Origin: Phallusia mammillata
Lineage: Eukaryota; Chordata; Ascidiacea; Phlebobranchia; Ascidiidae
NCBI GenBank assembly: GCA_003260075.1
Contig: QLIY01000117.1
Coordinates: forward strand, 1-64,000
Direction: 5' to 3'
Length of the DNA: 64,000 bases
Shown: piece by piece, positions 33,291 through 47,892 of the stretch
Position numbering within the stretch: position 1 is the stretch's first letter
How the letters are laid out: every line of letters begins with the position of its first letter
Position numbers and translations under genes: made by a program
The notes under the pieces: generated by a model
What the model was told of the DNA's origin: nothing
The model's database searches: none
What the model saw: the letters and a program-made list of their open reading frames with translations, nothing else

Positions 33291-36188
33291 TCTATCACAA
33301 CATCACGGATTAAGTTGATTCCGAATGAACTTTAACATTATCACACATGCGGGGAACTGTGCAACAAAATATAAACATTTGTAAATTGTATCTGCTGTTC
33401 GTGAAGCTAGCGATCCACATAAACTGTTTCAAACTATAAATCGGAAAGACCTGCGTTGTATTTCCTGCAGCAATCATTTGCCTTTCAATAAACTCAAAAA
33501 CTCGGCTATAAAACTGAATCTATAGTTTTCCCGCAAACCGCTCCAGCTTCGAGCCCGCTATACCGGACAAACACCGACTCGCAGTAATTGCTCGCCGGCT
33601 ATTTGCACATTGTCATAACTTAACAACAGTTCGGAATATTGACTGAGATGGTCGACTCTCGCATTGGGAGCTGATGTTTTCACAGCGAAGCTACAAACGA
33701 TTGAGTTACTACAATCTCATTGTCCTTTCGCGAGACTAGAGCATTCCTTTGGCACGCGGTTCAGTCGAGACTTGCCACTCTATCTTGTTGTGACGTAACA
33801 AAAGCTCATTGTGCGAATCGGCGTGATTTGAAACTCACTATCTCGGTGGGTTGTATATCTACGTCACGCCATGACGAAACAATTGGAAGCTATTGTGAAC
33901 GAGAAGTAATTGTGACGTTGCACTAGAGGTTATTGTGACCCCACAATGCCACTTTCAAGATGTCAGTGACAATTTTTCAAATTAAGATCGAATTCGAAGC
34001 AGGTGCTTTCGGGTTTCAATTCAAAAGTTTTATGTAAATCACAATCAAGTTTTAACTGAAAATAACCCCGAAAGATACAAATTTAGCTTGCTCCCCTAAA
34101 GTTCGTTAATCTGCTACGCTGGAAAATACATTTTAATGGCCATTCAAAATTATTAACCGTGTCATATCTTAAGTACCGCAAATAGTTTATTTAGGTCTTT
34201 TTCATTCTCGACGAATGTCTGTCCTTTGTTTGTGCATTAGCAAATACGTCAATCTTTTTAACACGGTCAATGTTTTGTTAATGTGGTGAGGCATTAACCA
34301 ATCGACATCGGTTAATCTTTTTTCCGCCTAATTCAGACAAATTTACTGTGTTTTTACTAATTGTATTTCAGATCTTTAAACGAAAACTGTGGCGCACTCT
34401 AACAACGGCTAGCCTTCCCAGTATTTCAAGGCCGCAATGGAAACAAGGCTGCCATGATTCAACTTCAAGGCAAGATGCTGTAATTGATGTTTTCATAAAC
34501 AATTCAATCGTGTCTGCTTATCAGGTAGCTGGGTGCAGAAGTGCCACGTGTCCAGTCGAAAATAACTTGCGCCAAACTCTTGCGGAAAACATCACAACAC
34601 CAACTACCGCTAGGTGTAGACAAAGAGTAGAAAATTGTAGCAGCCTATTTCAGTTGTCCGTTGTTTTGGTTCAAGTTATGTAGTGCGGGGGATGCAAACA
34701 ATAAAAAACCTTCGAAACTTCTGTAATTAACTTTCTTCAGAACAACACAACCCTAATTCCCGCTTTAAAGACGCCAGAATCAAAACTAACGAAAACCTAT
34801 ATTATAGTTGCAGTAGAAAACGAAACATTGAGCAAAATTGATTCTCTAAGGTTTTTGGGTTTGGATTTAGCCACCAGTAGCTAGTAGTGCCGAACTGTGT
34901 GAATTAACTGTTCGAGATGTTACGATATTACTTAAACAAGATTGTCAAACAATTCAAAGTGGACTTAGCTTGGCGATGTTGAGTGTTCGAGCAGGTGTCG
35001 TGCTCGCTATTAATGACGAACAAACAGCTTTATTACGGTAAAGTAAACACACGCGCGCACGCCAACCCTTGCACGAAGGGCTTAAATCTACAATCACTTT
35101 TAGCAGTTTCGGAAGGTGTATCGCAGCCACCATGTTGTTTAAATTAAGGTTATCAAAGTTTGTTCTTTTGTAAAACAAAGTTATTTACAAGCAAAGTACG
35201 TAAATTCATTAGTTTATGCTTAAAATGTTAAAGTTTTCCCGAAATATGTAAAATCAATATTTAGGAATCAAGAAGAAAGAAAAAAACAGGTCATTTGTTC
35301 ATGGCAAAGTAAAATATTTATGTGTTCAAGCACAATGTAAGTTTCATTTTCAGCGAGTTTCCAGTAAAATATAAGTTCAGGTTTCAGTGGAAATCTTTCG
35401 GCTACTTTCAATTGGTAGCTTTGCAAATTGTTGGCCGAAGTGTAGACTTAAAATGGCCGGTTTCGCAGCTAAAATCGTCGACGGGTAGCGGTGGAAATTT
35501 AATAGTAATAGTCGGTTAGTGAAATGTCGTGCCAAACCCGATGCCCCTGTAATTTTCACACCCACCCAGCCACAGGAATGCGACGAATTTTGATGAATTG
35601 TGAACGGACTCGTCAACCGCAGGTCAGTGTTTGGTGTTTATGTTCTCACCCCCCCCCCCCAGCCACAGGAATGCGACGAATTTTGATGAATTGTGAACGG
35701 ACTCGTCGACCGCAGGTCAGTGTTTGGTGTTTATGTTCTCACCCTTGGACACATCTGGACTTTGGTTTTGTTTTTCCTCAATTTCACGCACGCATCGATC
35801 TTAATATTGTTCCCCACGTCCATGGCCGTACATCATTGAATGCGATTTCAGCAGTTAGCTGCGTGTTTGTGCGGCGGAAGGGTTGATCGGAATTTCACTT
35901 TGCACAGCTGCGTGTCCGCGGACCAAGCGACACGGCCTGATATTGTCGTGGAGCGATTAATTTGTTTGCAGTGCGACGCTGCGTGTTTGTTCTCGGGTTT
36001 GTAATTACTCTGTAACTACAAAGTCGAACTCTGAGAGGTAAATTGCGGAGAACGCGCGCGTTGTAAAGAGTCGGGATTATTTTTTGCGCAAGGGTTTGTA
36101 ACACGAGTTGGTCGGAGTTTACAACAAAACAATCACTTTTATTTTAGTGATATTCTGAGGGTTAATAACGGCAAATGACTTTTAACAA

Positions 36189-36287
36189 CCAATAAAATAG
36201 TGGTGGGATTCAATTTTTTGTCATCCGGTCATATTTTTCAGCCGGTTCTGTTACAAAAAGTCCATTGACTGAATCCCACCACTGCAC
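36189..36287. mobile_element. Short hAT-like MITE fragment
   Basis: The left end TAGTGGTGGGATTCAA and right end TTGAATCCCACCACTG-like (GACTGAATCCCACCACTG) form inverted repeats about 100 bp apart. They match the element at 12501-12676, including the inner GCCGGTTCTGTTACAAAAAG. I found no convincing target-site duplication. Confidence 0.5.
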
Positions 36288-39200
36288 GTAACCTGTCACC
36301 AGCTGCCCCTGACAGCACAGGTGTGAAAACCTCACCGTGAAATCGCTACAACGATGATTGATCCGTAGTTTGTTGTCAGTTCCCTTCCATTTTATTCGTT
36401 GTTGTAACTGAGCTCCATCGATAACTGTGGTAGAATATCCGGCAAAGTGGCGGTCGTATCACTTCACTAATTTGAATTAATTGATCAACACCTGGCGAGC
36501 CGCGAAACATTCAATCAAACAAAATTTCAATCAAGTGTTTTACGACAAACCTTTCAATCACTCGAGCAAGCTGTTCTTTTATTTTCCGTTTCTCCCTTAA
36601 AACTTCCACGCGGTTAAGCAGGTCAAAGTTAGCAGGTCAAAGTTCACAAAAGCTTGGAAAATAGATTCTTGAAATTCCACTAAAATTTGGCGTTACACCA
36701 ACTCCACAAAATCATCGGTTTCGAGGCGACCGCCACGCATCATTGCGCAGATAAATGGTCTATTACTAAACACACAATCCATGAAATAACATCTTCACTC
36801 CTCGCAGGAAATAACACATCTACTGTGCTTATGGACTGAGATTTGACCCTTTGCACCTTGTAGCGAGAAAACTTCCGCCATTTTTATTACTGCTTGCATG
36901 TCTCCTAGCGATTTTGCCCATTAAGTCAAAGCGTTGCCGGTGTGAAGCGGGTTTCTGAACGAGCTTTGAGTAGTCAAGTGTGGCAACGTTTTAATGTGAT
37001 AATCTTATGGAAGCAAACTATTAAGCGGTGCAAGGTACAAAACTCCATGCGTTTGACAACAAAATTGTTTACAAGCAAAGTTCCGGACTTGCCAATAACC
37101 AACAAATAGGAATTGTTCAAAAACTCGTTTTCGGCGCGACAAAGAAGTTTTTATTCGTCAATGAGGTAATTTACCGCCGACTTGATTGAGTCGATTCAAG
37201 CCTTACGGCATTGATGAGCCTCAACACGGCTTGTGGGTTTAGGAATTAGTGCTTGTATGTCACCTCCGCACAAAATCCCAACCTGGCATCACAACTCTCC
37301 GCTAAAAGGTTTCTGTTGAAACTTGCGACCGCTCAAGCAATGACGTCATATCGCTTTGACGCGGCTAAAAATCGGGGATTACCCCGTGTTAGCACTTCAT
37401 ACTTTGATGGCACCTGTGCAGGTAGATTGAAAAACCGGTTGCGCTTACATCATTGCATCCGAGTCGACATGAAACGGAGAATTTTGCAATCAGGAACTCA
37501 AAAACTAAATAATGCTGTTCTGCCAAATGTGTTGTTTTAATTCTGACGTTTCAAAGTCAGACTCATTTTTTGTATTTCGAAAAGAATCTTAAAAGTTTGA
37601 CAAAACCGTTAAACTCGCGATTTCAACAAGTTCGGTGTCACTATAGCGGTTTATAAGGTAGAACGCATTGGTTTAAGACGCCTAGTAAATATGAACAGGC
37701 AACCAACAAGCACTTGTAGCTGGTTACTTGCAGTTCGTACAAATCATGCGCTTTTACGATTGTTGATTGGAATAACACACAATGCGCGTTATTCTGCTTG
37801 TTTGTGACATCACCATCATGGCAGAGCTGAATGTCTGCGGTGCACGGCTTCACGAAGCAACAATTAATTCCCCCCCCCCCTTGCAGTTCGTACAAATCAT
37901 GCGCTTTTACGATTGTTGATTGGAATATCACACAATGCGCGTTATTCTGCTTGTTTGTGACATCACCATCATGACAGAGCTGAATGTCTGCGGTGCACGG
38001 CTTCACGAAGCAACAATTAATCATTCCGCGCTTGAAGTGGATAATCTGGCGGAGGCGAGTGAAGCAATTATCACCTTAGCAACCGCGCACAGCTGGTGGA
38101 TGACGTCACAAGCCGCAATGAGCTCCGCGAGAGCAGGTCGAAGTATTTTGGAACAGAGCGAAATACGCGCGACCACAAAAAACACAACGGAACCTTAAAA
38201 GGAGTAAAAATGTTGCTTGTTGGATCTTAACCGTTAATGTAAGGCGGTTTAATTTAAATGCTTGCGGTCATCAATTGTCGGGTTAGCCACTCATGTGATA
38301 TTTCATCTAAATTCATTAAACGTTTGTGGCCTGTTTGCAACATTGTGAAGATGCATGTTGTTTTCATTGGTACCGATGCGGTAATTAGGTTCATTGCGAT
38401 TTCGCTGGTTGAGGGAGAACGCAATGACAAGACTGAAACACATTATACAGCAAGCGGTTAAGAACAGCGGTTCAACGACATTTATGGACGAATTTCTCAC
38501 TTAACGATTCAAAACAGTTATTCCTCCCCAATAGACTACATAGTACATGCTGAAGAATAGCGAAATCCAGCAATCTACTAAGTTTAATTTGGAATATAAC
38601 GGCCCAGATGTACGTAAAAAGCGATATGCTTTATAATTCAAACGTTTCGGCAAATGCTCATGCCACCATCAGTGATATGAAGGGCCACATCAGTTACACT
38701 CGTTGTTTTCAACATTAAACTTATGAACAGATCCGTATGTAGTGTTCTAATAATTTTAGTTCGACATAAAAATGTCAAAAACCTTCAGCATATACATTTC
38801 GGCTTATTAGCATGGAAGCTCTGTTTTTTATTTCAGATATTGTTGCAATTAAAAGCAAATCGGCAATTTCCTTCGCGCAAAAACCACAAAAAACGTTATT
38901 TAATTTTCGAGTGACGAACAATGTTGCACGTGACCGCGTTACGCATGAACGGGCACTAGTCGTGCGTGACGACTTCCTGAGACAACATTTGATCGAATCG
39001 ATAAGAAATCTACACAAAAGAGTTGGAATTTGATTGCCGAGTTGGGAGCATGTGAATTGCACGAATATTTTGTTGAACATTTCGTCGCTTCCTAACGATT
39101 CTTTTGTGAAAGTTTTTTTCTGCTGAAATGCCGTCACGTTTCAAACCGAGTGTGAAGAAATATTTTTCGAGGGTTGGCAATAAACTTCCCACATTCACAA

Positions 39201-39305
39201 TTGTGGCAGAATCCTCTATGTCGGGTTCATATAGGCTGAAGACGATCGTGCAAAATATTCCGGAAGGTGATTGAGTAAAACTGTTGGACTTGATGTTATC
39301 TACGC

Positions 39306-39512
39306 CAAGAGTCGGCAACCTTTTTTCTACTGCGGACCGTTTTTGAAACTGAAATATTTTCGCGGACCGGTCTACAAAAAACAAAGAATATTCAGCAATT
39401 AAAACGCCTAAATAAGTTGATCATCCCCAGGACAGGGGCAAAATGTTTTGGAGTATTTAACCTGAAAAAGTATAGGGCCCGGTAACGAACACCTCGCGGT
39501 TGCCGACTACTG
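39306..39512. mobile_element. hAT-like MITE, 207 bp, copy 1
   Basis: It begins CAAGAGTCGGCAACC and ends GGTTGCCGACTACTG, with perfect 8-bp duplications ATCTACGC at 39298-39305 and 39513-39520. It has the same length and about the same sequence (CGCGGACCGG, AAAGAATATTCA, GTTTTGGAGTATTTA) as the element at 43498-43704. It is non-coding, so it would have moved with a transposase made elsewhere. Confidence 0.85.
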
Positions 39513-42500
39513 ATCTACGCGTTATATTACGACGTATAATGTGAAGGCGTAGTTCCATAATAAATTGTTGGGTTCTTATACATTCAAGTGTAACATTAAC
39601 CTTTTAACGAACCCTGCAATCATTGTAATCCTGGTTACCGACCCAAATATTAGATAGCAAATTCAACAGGTTGGAAAACAACCGATATTTTCTTTATATC
39701 TACCATATGACGTCATGTCATCGTGTCATCTTCCCATGACATCAAGTAACCTTTGACCAACATTATTTTCTCCTAACTTTTGGATTTGAAACAGAGTAAT
39801 CTACTGTGGCAATGTGAGATAGCGGGGTTGAAACAATGATGAGCTTTAATGTGTGTGTGCATAGCAACCGGTGTCTGTGTGACGCCATAATATTGACGTT
39901 GTTAGGGTTATTGTTTCTTAGACATGACGTAACACGACTGAGCTGTGGCAAATCTGCGTTGTTAGACTAAGAAAAAATCTCTATTCTGGGTAAAAGTTTC
40001 GCTTAAAGGAAAAGTCGTAAGGGTTTTTTTTGCACAACAGCTACTAATCGAAATTTCTGCATCTGCTATTTTTCACCTGAAATGATTGCTGTGTCTTCGT
40101 CAGCGAAATTGACCAAAATTTCCGAATTCCGGTTCGGGCTAATATGTCACATCATTGAGCTCCAAGATACCTGAAAATAATGCAAGTTTCATCAATTTTA
40201 TCCACGGCCTTTTGTACTGTACATTTTGGCAGTGCGCAAACTGATCAATTGCTGAAAGAGGTAGAACTTGAGCCTTTTTACAGCAAACTGTGAAACAAAT
40301 TGTCTTTGAAAACTTTCCAAGTTGTTGTCTTTAAAGTTTTTCCACCTGTTTAGGCTAAAAGCAAAATATACGAAGGAATCGGTGACGTTATTTTTATAGT
40401 TCAGGGGCTTTCCCGTGTAGCCAACATCTGTTAACAAGGAAGTTTCCACAAAGTGATGTAAACTTAGCGCTAGCTATCGAGATCGCGACAATACGGGCAC
40501 ATGTGAAGGTTATCAGAAGATCTGAGTCGCTTCGTGAACAGGTGTGTGATGGAAACTGCGATAAGACAACACGTGTGAGGGTGCTCGGGTGGATTTGACA
40601 CGTGAAGGACAATATAACCACGACTTGTTGTGATAAGTTCTGGTCCTTTTCTATTTTGAAGTTTGTTTATAACTTGGTTTGATTTGCATCAGTTGTCGCC
40701 GAACTGCAGCAGCTTTTTACCTCATCTTTGTATTTATAAGTTGGGTACGGATTTGTCCTAAAATTTAATTTTGACTTTGTCAATGTTACTGTTGTAGAGT
40801 TGATTGTTTTAAACTTGTGTGGGTTTGTCAGTCAATGCTAATCCATTTACCTGATGCATTTCAAGCAAATGATAAATCCCCCAGCTGCTAGAGTTGCATT
40901 GCTTATCAAAATGTTAGATTCTCAATGAAGCAAAGTTTTTTTACAAATCATATTTCGAAGTTGTTGCAAACAATCTTCTGTTTTTTGGGCGTGTTGAAAA
41001 ACATTTTGTTTTTACCAACTCGATTTTGGGCTTCCCACCCCGTAGAAGTAGCATAAAAATTTGAAACAAACAACAATTTTTCTTTACATCGGATTTCGAG
41101 CCAACATTAGTGACGCCAGAATCTTCGGGCTTGGAACGCAGCCATTAATTTTTTTCCTGCTGTGCACGAAACGAGCTTACGTGAGCAATAATGAATCAGA
41201 GTTTGTGAAAGTTTCACGTGAAACGACATGAAAGGGTTGGGGCACAAACTTCAGTGTGACTTCACCGACCTCAGTGCGGGAATCCATCATTTAAAAGTTG
41301 GACAGCACTTCCCATGCGGCTGCACTGAGTGGCCGCGCTCAGCAGGAGGCTGAAATGTTTAAAGGAACCAGACTGTGGGTTGGTTTGCCAGAAACTAATA
41401 ACTAAAACGTTTCCTGCACGATGTTCGCATAAGTTAGAGAAACGTGAAAAGATTGTTTCTTCCTAATGGCCGCTTTGTTTGTTAGTAGCGATTGAAACAT
41501 AATGCAAGCTATTTTTGCATTTTTTCCGATTTGAGCTTTAGAAATAAATAGAGTTGTTCGTCATTCATGACTGTGTAAGTGTAGAACGTTAAACCGAGAT
41601 TAAACCGTGGCGTCCACCATTTTTCGCGGGCTATAACGTTCTATAATGTTGCGCAACTCATTTTTTTCAAAACTTGGGATTTTTTGATCCATTGGTTTAA
41701 TGAAATCTGATCAAAGGGATTCATCAGATATACAAGTGCAGTCTGGAATGTGTATTGTTGGAACTTTGAACAACTGAGGGGCTAATTGGAAAGAAATCCC
41801 GGCTTTGTCTGATCCAATGTTTCGACTTTACTTAAAAGCCTCGAAATCCCTCCGCAAATCCGCGTGTCGAACGGGAAATCGCGTTAACGCGCCCCGGATT
41901 GTTTCGTCACAATGCAAGATAATGCAAAATATATTTGTTAGCAAGAAAATCCCGACGTCAGTCGAAATTCTCACATCAACCACGTGCGTTTCAAGGTCGT
42001 GGGAGGGTGACCTTGGGCGTCACGCGGTAACAAAACTTTACAGGGGTCAGAGGTCAAGGTTCAGGTGTGACAGCTGATAGGTTCGGAAACAAGCGATCCA
42101 CGCGACGAGGCTGGGCGTGAAACAAAACGGGTAAAACACATTAAACCTGATATAGATGAAGAATATTCTCCATAAGTTTAATGATGGAAAAGAACCGCCA
42201 AAAGGAGACTTAAAAAGAGACATGCTTTATAGTGGCCTATATAAAAAAAAACTGAACAAGCGTTTTGCCCACCAGTACGTCATGAGCGCTGCAGGGCTTC
42301 TTCCGAGTAATGAAGCGACCACAACAAGCGAAAATGCACTAGCGCAGCGGGATAAGTTGATTCAAAACTGACTTGACTTTGTTTATTGTTGTGCAAAAGT
42401 AACAAATACCATTCCTTACCAAATTGAAATCAAAAGTTGTGTTGCAGCGCAGAAACGCAAGTAAACTTCTCAAATTTAACAACCTTTACTCGGAAACCAC

Positions 42501-43497
42501 CACATTTTGTTTGTTGGAAATGTCGCGCATGTTCGTGCAGCAACTCGACTAAAAAAGACCGACACAAAGCCAGGTTGAATTCTTGCTCCAGAGAATCCAT
42601 CAACACCGGCTCTAGTTTATTATTTGGCCTCAGAATCCATCAAAACAAAATCTGAATGCGCCATTTGGAAACAGTTTCTACTGACAAGGCCCAACCCTAA
42701 CCCGGGCTCCGCTGCGCCGAAACCTCCAGTAAATCACGTTTTATTTCGGAAGGTCGACACAAATTCGCCGCGCCGTTGACAATGGGTTTGCGCCGGGGAA
42801 AGAGGGGACAACTTGTTGCTGCCCCGTCCCTTAAGCCCAGTAGCTAGTTTCATGTTTGTGCGAATGAAAACGGTGGAGGTTCAGTTCCGTTTTTTTAAAC
42901 TCGCTTAAGTCACCAGGTTGTTTTCCACATGTGTTTGTTTTACGCCAGTTTCCGACCAACCGATAAAATCGTTTCTTTAAGAAAAGTATAAAAGGTGTAG
43001 CATCTTGAAGTAAAGTGATTCACGTTTTAACAATTGTTTTAAGCAACCAAACCCCAAGACTGGTCAATCGCGTCATCACCGCTTTTTCGGACGAAAGCAT
43101 TTCTTGGCTCATGACCACGTGACTGTACGAACGTGACCTTGTATCCAAGGTGGTCCACCGCCTGGTACTTTCCCAAATCAATTTCCAGCTGAAAGTTCGA
43201 ATGATGGAGGCCTCGAGCACGCGAAATATTTCGGTTATTTGATTTCTCGTGATATTTGCGCGATTCTGTGGCTTTCCCGAACTTTTCCTGTCCGACCACG
43301 CTCGGTGGGCATCAAAGACTTCGGGATCGCGTCGCTCAAAGCACAGGATGCGAATAATTTCGTTCAACATTCGCTTCGCCTTCGCTGTCACCGCGTCCGG
43401 ACTCTGTCACGCAACCCAGCCGAGATTCATCATCGCGGGGTAAAGGAGCCCTAACTCACTAGCCCCTATTTTCCCGCAAAGACCCAATCGACTAGGC

Positions 43498-43704
43498 CAG
43501 GGGTCGACAACCTTTTTTGCACTGCGGACCATTTTTGAAACTAAAATTTTATCGCGGACCGGCCTTCAATAAACAAAGAATATTCAACAATAAAACGCCT
43601 AAATTAGTTTATCATCCCCGGGATACAGGGGAAAAAAGTTTTGGAGTATTTATCCTGAAAAAGTAACGGGCCGGTAACAAACTCCTCGCGGTTGCCGACC
43701 ACTG
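43498..43704. mobile_element. hAT-like MITE, 207 bp, copy 2
   Basis: It begins CAGGGGTCGACAACC and ends GGTTGCCGACCACTG, flanked by GACTAGGC (43490-43497) and GTCTAGGC (43705-43712). The length equals that of copy 1 at 39306. The ends belong to the same terminal-repeat type as other CAGNGGT hAT elements in the window. Confidence 0.85.
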
Positions 43705-45690
43705 GTCTAGGCAAACCAATTTACTGCACATGTTTTATGGGGTAAATTGACCTGTTCTACCAATGTATGGTTACAATGCATATACCCCAAAGACCCAATC
43801 GACGAGGCTCAGCAGCTTACAATACATGTTTACGGGTTAAAATTAAACATCCCTCAGCAAACGCGCGCACAGCAAAAGCTTCAACCCCCGCTACTCGGCC
43901 CATCCAGTCTCGATCATCGCAGACATAATTATCCATCACCACCTCAACCCTCCCTCGGTCGTATAGAAATCGAGTTTCCGGTTTCTGTTGAAATTTCGCG
44001 GTCCAAACGTCGTCGAATTGTCGGCGTTTATTTCACCCATCGTCACGGATCAGTGCGCACGTGGGCATGTCCATTGTGACGTCAGCTTCCCGAATATTCG
44101 GAGTAAATTTCCTCGCATACGTCACACTATGTGTTAGGAGTAATAACGCGTAAAAAGTTTGTTGGAATCCCGTATTTTCTGGCGACAAGTTTTTGTTTTT
44201 CCTGGTTGGTGGAAAACGTGTTATTTGACAACAGCGAAACGTCGCTTATTTATCTTAAAAGGACTTAAACAAGATTTGAAATCTATTTGTTTTCCGCCAT
44301 TTGATCGATTAAATGCGAAAATTGTCATAGAAACGGAGTAAAGATTGAAATACTGCTAATATTTCACTCCACTTCATGTTTGCGTAATTCGTGGTTATAA
44401 CGGCAACTTAACCAAGTTTGAACTTTACCCAGCAAACATTAACGGAACAAACACGATGTAAATTTTCCACTGCACCTGTTCCTGTTGTTTGTATGCCACT
44501 TGCTGTAGCAGAACCACAATACCGAAACTATCTGACAGTTGGGCAGACGGTTTCCATCCAATTTCTCTCGCCCATTTGTTCATTAACATTTAACTCAATT
44601 TGCAATGGTCGAATATTCAATTTGGTCGTGCCTTTTTTGCTGATGTCAGCAAATGATTATCACATTAACACCGTCCCAGGGGAAATTAAAACCAGCGTAA
44701 TGTGGTGAAAAAAAAGCGCTGTACAAGACTCAAGCTAGTTCCCGAGCGAGCTATGGCCAGTTAAGCGTGCAACTAAAATGTTATGAACGCAAATTCCACA
44801 TGCAAGGGTTAGTAGCAGAGTTCGGGTTCGGGCTTAGGTTTCTTCGAAAAAGGGCCTGATTCGGGCTTGACTTTACATTTTGTGTCAGTATTTATTTGAA
44901 AATTTAACGAGCTAAGTTGCCAGTTGCTGGACTTGACCTAATGCCAAACAGCCCTAAAACACCTTGTTCAAGACCAATTGTCTATTGTGTTTGTTGTCTT
45001 GGTCTTTCCTGAAGCTTTAATATATAGGTCTGTCAATCAAACTTTCGGGTCCAAACGGGCTTCTCAAAAACGATTCGGGTTCTGGCTCCAATTTCAGGCC
45101 CGTTTACAACTCTGCTTGGTAGTGAACTTCCACAGGCGCACAACCTTGATTCAGTGGCCGCAGCTGGTACGGGTTTAAACATCACACACAGGCAAAGCTG
45201 ATATGTCGTGATTTATCGTCGGCATGGCGTGGAACTGACAGAGCCCGTGCGCCGAACAAATGGGATCAAAGCTTCGATCGAGGTTTGCAATGAGAGGGAC
45301 GCTCGTTAAAATTAATCCGCACACACACAGTCGGGCTCAATGCATTCCAACCCGTGCTTTTCCTGGCAGCAAGTGTAAGTCAGCGGGATACACAGTTTGC
45401 CCACAACAGCAAACCGAGTCTATTTGTAATCGTTGTTTAACCTGCTTGCCACTTGCACCACCAGCTCACTGCTGGCAACAATAACGTGCTGGCGAGCGGA
45501 GAATGTGTTTTAGACAGAATTCACGCAGCGCTAAACAATTCACAAGTGCATGAGGAAAAAAGGGGGAATCGATGTAGTGGCGTTTTAACATGCCGCAGTT
45601 CCATGTACTGGAATCATTTCAATATTGGCGAAGCCATGAAAACCGGAACAAGGTCTGTGATGAGGCAGTTGAGTAAGGGGGCTGAATGAG

Positions 45691-45693
<3 letters not shown>

Positions 45694-45739
<46 letters not shown>
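45694..45739. repeat. 46-nt poly-C tract
   Basis: An uninterrupted C run between GAATGAGGTG and GAATTCATTG. I do not see an obvious duplication of its flanks. Confidence 0.85.
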
Positions 45740-45740
<1 letters not shown>

Positions 45741-47266
45741 AATTCATTGTGTCGGGCCGCCGCCGTATTTGAGTGTTTGAAGAGCTGGTGAGCGCCCGAC
45801 ACTTCATTCCAACGCTAGTTTCGTTAAGTTCCATTGTAAGGGCACTTGTTTCCAGATGAGCAGCCGGTTTGATCGGGAGGTGTGATGATTTGAACTCCAT
45901 GTTTAGACTTAACGCGTTGTTGGTTAAAACTTTGCCTGATTCCTTATGAAGCCTCATGTTATCAGGTTGTGTGTTGGGAGAAATTAAGCAAAGTCTTGAA
46001 TGTCTGAGGACGTTTATAGTTGAAAAGAAATGTAGCAAAGCAAATAGCAGGGGTTCAGCTATTGTTTGAGCCAAGTTATAAGGTGCTGGTGTTGAAAGGG
46101 TTGGCAGTTTGAAAATCTGTTTCTTACCGAGTGAAATATTAACCAGGCCCTTCAGGTTCGCGGCTGGGGCAATGAAAAAGTCAATACGACCGCCACAAAC
46201 TCATTCCTGCGCCATTCAAACTTTTATTAACAAGCCGGAGTTTTTTGGCGATCACGACGATAAGTTGCTCTGCGTCGCGCCTCGGCTCATTGATCTCAGC
46301 TTGTTTTAGATTTTTATCTTACTCTAAACCGCCATGCACAATTCAGCAACCCCAGTCCGACTTGGGTGAGCGCCGTCATCGTGAACCAACAACAAATTCG
46401 GCCGCGATTCGGTGACGCGAGTCTGGTCAAATTACCAACCTGCCCTGGGGTTCAGGTGGCTGTTGACCGCAACATGACAAGTCGCGTGCATTTGTGTAAG
46501 TTTAGTCAAGTGATCGACAGTTGTGATGAGGCAACTTCAAATCCCAGGAATAACACACAGCATGGGCGCGAAAATAACTTCAACGAAACCTTAAGTGTTA
46601 AATCGTGATGGGGAAATATTTGTGCAAGGGAAGAAGCCTGCGGTTGTGGCAACGCAGCCATTTGGAACCTCGGCATCTGGGTCGGGCGGAGATAGTAGGA
46701 GATAGGCGGCCAGTCCACACCTGTGTGCGATATATCAGCATCGATTTATTTGTAAGCCGAGCCCCGTGTCGTGGGTAAATGTATGAGAGCAAGGTTGTAG
46801 CAAACCTGCGTTAATCTGTCGACTTTTTCACGTGCTGCTCTTGTTTTGTGCGCAAGCCCAACACGCCGCAGGCTAATTAACGTCTTCACAAGTTTCAGGC
46901 AAATCGCATTTCAGGCAAATCTCTCTGTCAGACATTGTATACTGGAGTGAAATCTAACTGCTGCAGGTTGTGGCCGTTCCACACCAAAGTAGCGACCGGT
47001 TGAAGTTTAATTCAGAGGCATTTCCGCTTCAAGACAAGTTTGTGAAACGACAGAGTGTCATAAGTTCAGCAAAACCTCAGAGAAAAGTCGTCCGTTGTAG
47101 TTTAACGTTGTTTATATGTGATGTAAGTTGACTATACACAGTCAACTTGAACACCGTATTATCACAAAATAGAGAGATTCGTCAAAAGTTTTTAATGGAC
47201 GCCCGTAACCAAACCAACGTCAGTTGTAAAAAGTGTCCACAGTGAGCTGTACCAGAGCTGTTGCAG

Positions 47267-47267
<1 letters not shown>

Positions 47268-47300
<33 letters not shown>

Positions 47301-47310
47301 CCCAACGTCT
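47268..47310. repeat. GTT microsatellite
   Basis: About 13 perfect GTT units. Simple trinucleotide repeat with no coding context. Confidence 0.9.
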
Positions 47311-47616
47311 AAGTGAGTTTTCAATGTATTAAGCAACATTCGTCGTGTTGATAAATTGATACAGAGGTTGTACCGGGGCGACTGTGGGCTGGCAAACTGG
47401 CTGGGGAGGAGGGGGAGGTTTGAAGGCATTTTCCCCAGTCAGGTGTCTTTCACGGCTGGCCAAACAAGGTTCTCAGCTCCGGACATTTCCCGAGCCCAGG
47501 CACGTTCGGTATACAAGGTACGATGGATGGACGATGGGCGATGGCAATTAATAAACGCCACGCCATCTCAAGCGCCACGCCACATTTCGCTTGCGAGAAA
47601 TCACGGAAGCCACAAG

Positions 47617-47660
<44 letters not shown>

Positions 47661-47881
47661 AGTTCAGTCTAGAGGCAACTTAGAAGCAACAAAATTGTCA
47701 GCTAAGCAACTATACGTGAAAATATATTAGCTATTGCTGGCAGGCAAAATATCAAGTTTATAGAGCTCTTTCCCCCCCCCCTCAGTTCAGTCTAGAGGCA
47801 ACTTAGAAGCAACAAAATTGTCAGCTAAGAAACTATACGTGAAAATATATTAGCTATTGCTGGCAGGTAAAATATCAAGTT
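47617..47881. repeat. Poly-C tracts with duplicated downstream unit
   Basis: A 42-nt C tract (47617-47658) and a 10-nt C tract (47772-47781) are each followed by the same sequence of about 110 bp (CTCAGTTCAGTCTAGAGGCA through ATCAAGTTTATAGAGCTCTT). The two copies differ by only a few bases. Confidence 0.85.
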
Positions 47882-47892
47882 TATAGAGCTCT

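Noticed and set aside
34348..34683. Plus-strand open frame of 111 codons upstream of netrin
   Set aside because: No recognisable motif, and no matching splice partner. Such lengths occur by chance in this region.
36189..36287. Complete hAT insertion with target-site duplication
   Set aside because: The ends are recognisable but the flanking 8 bp (before TAGTGG and after CCACTG) do not match, so only a fragment is claimed.
42156..42371. Plus-strand 71-codon open frame rich in Lys and Ala
   Set aside because: Part overlaps a fragment of the foldback repeat family (42251), and I see no homologue or splice context.
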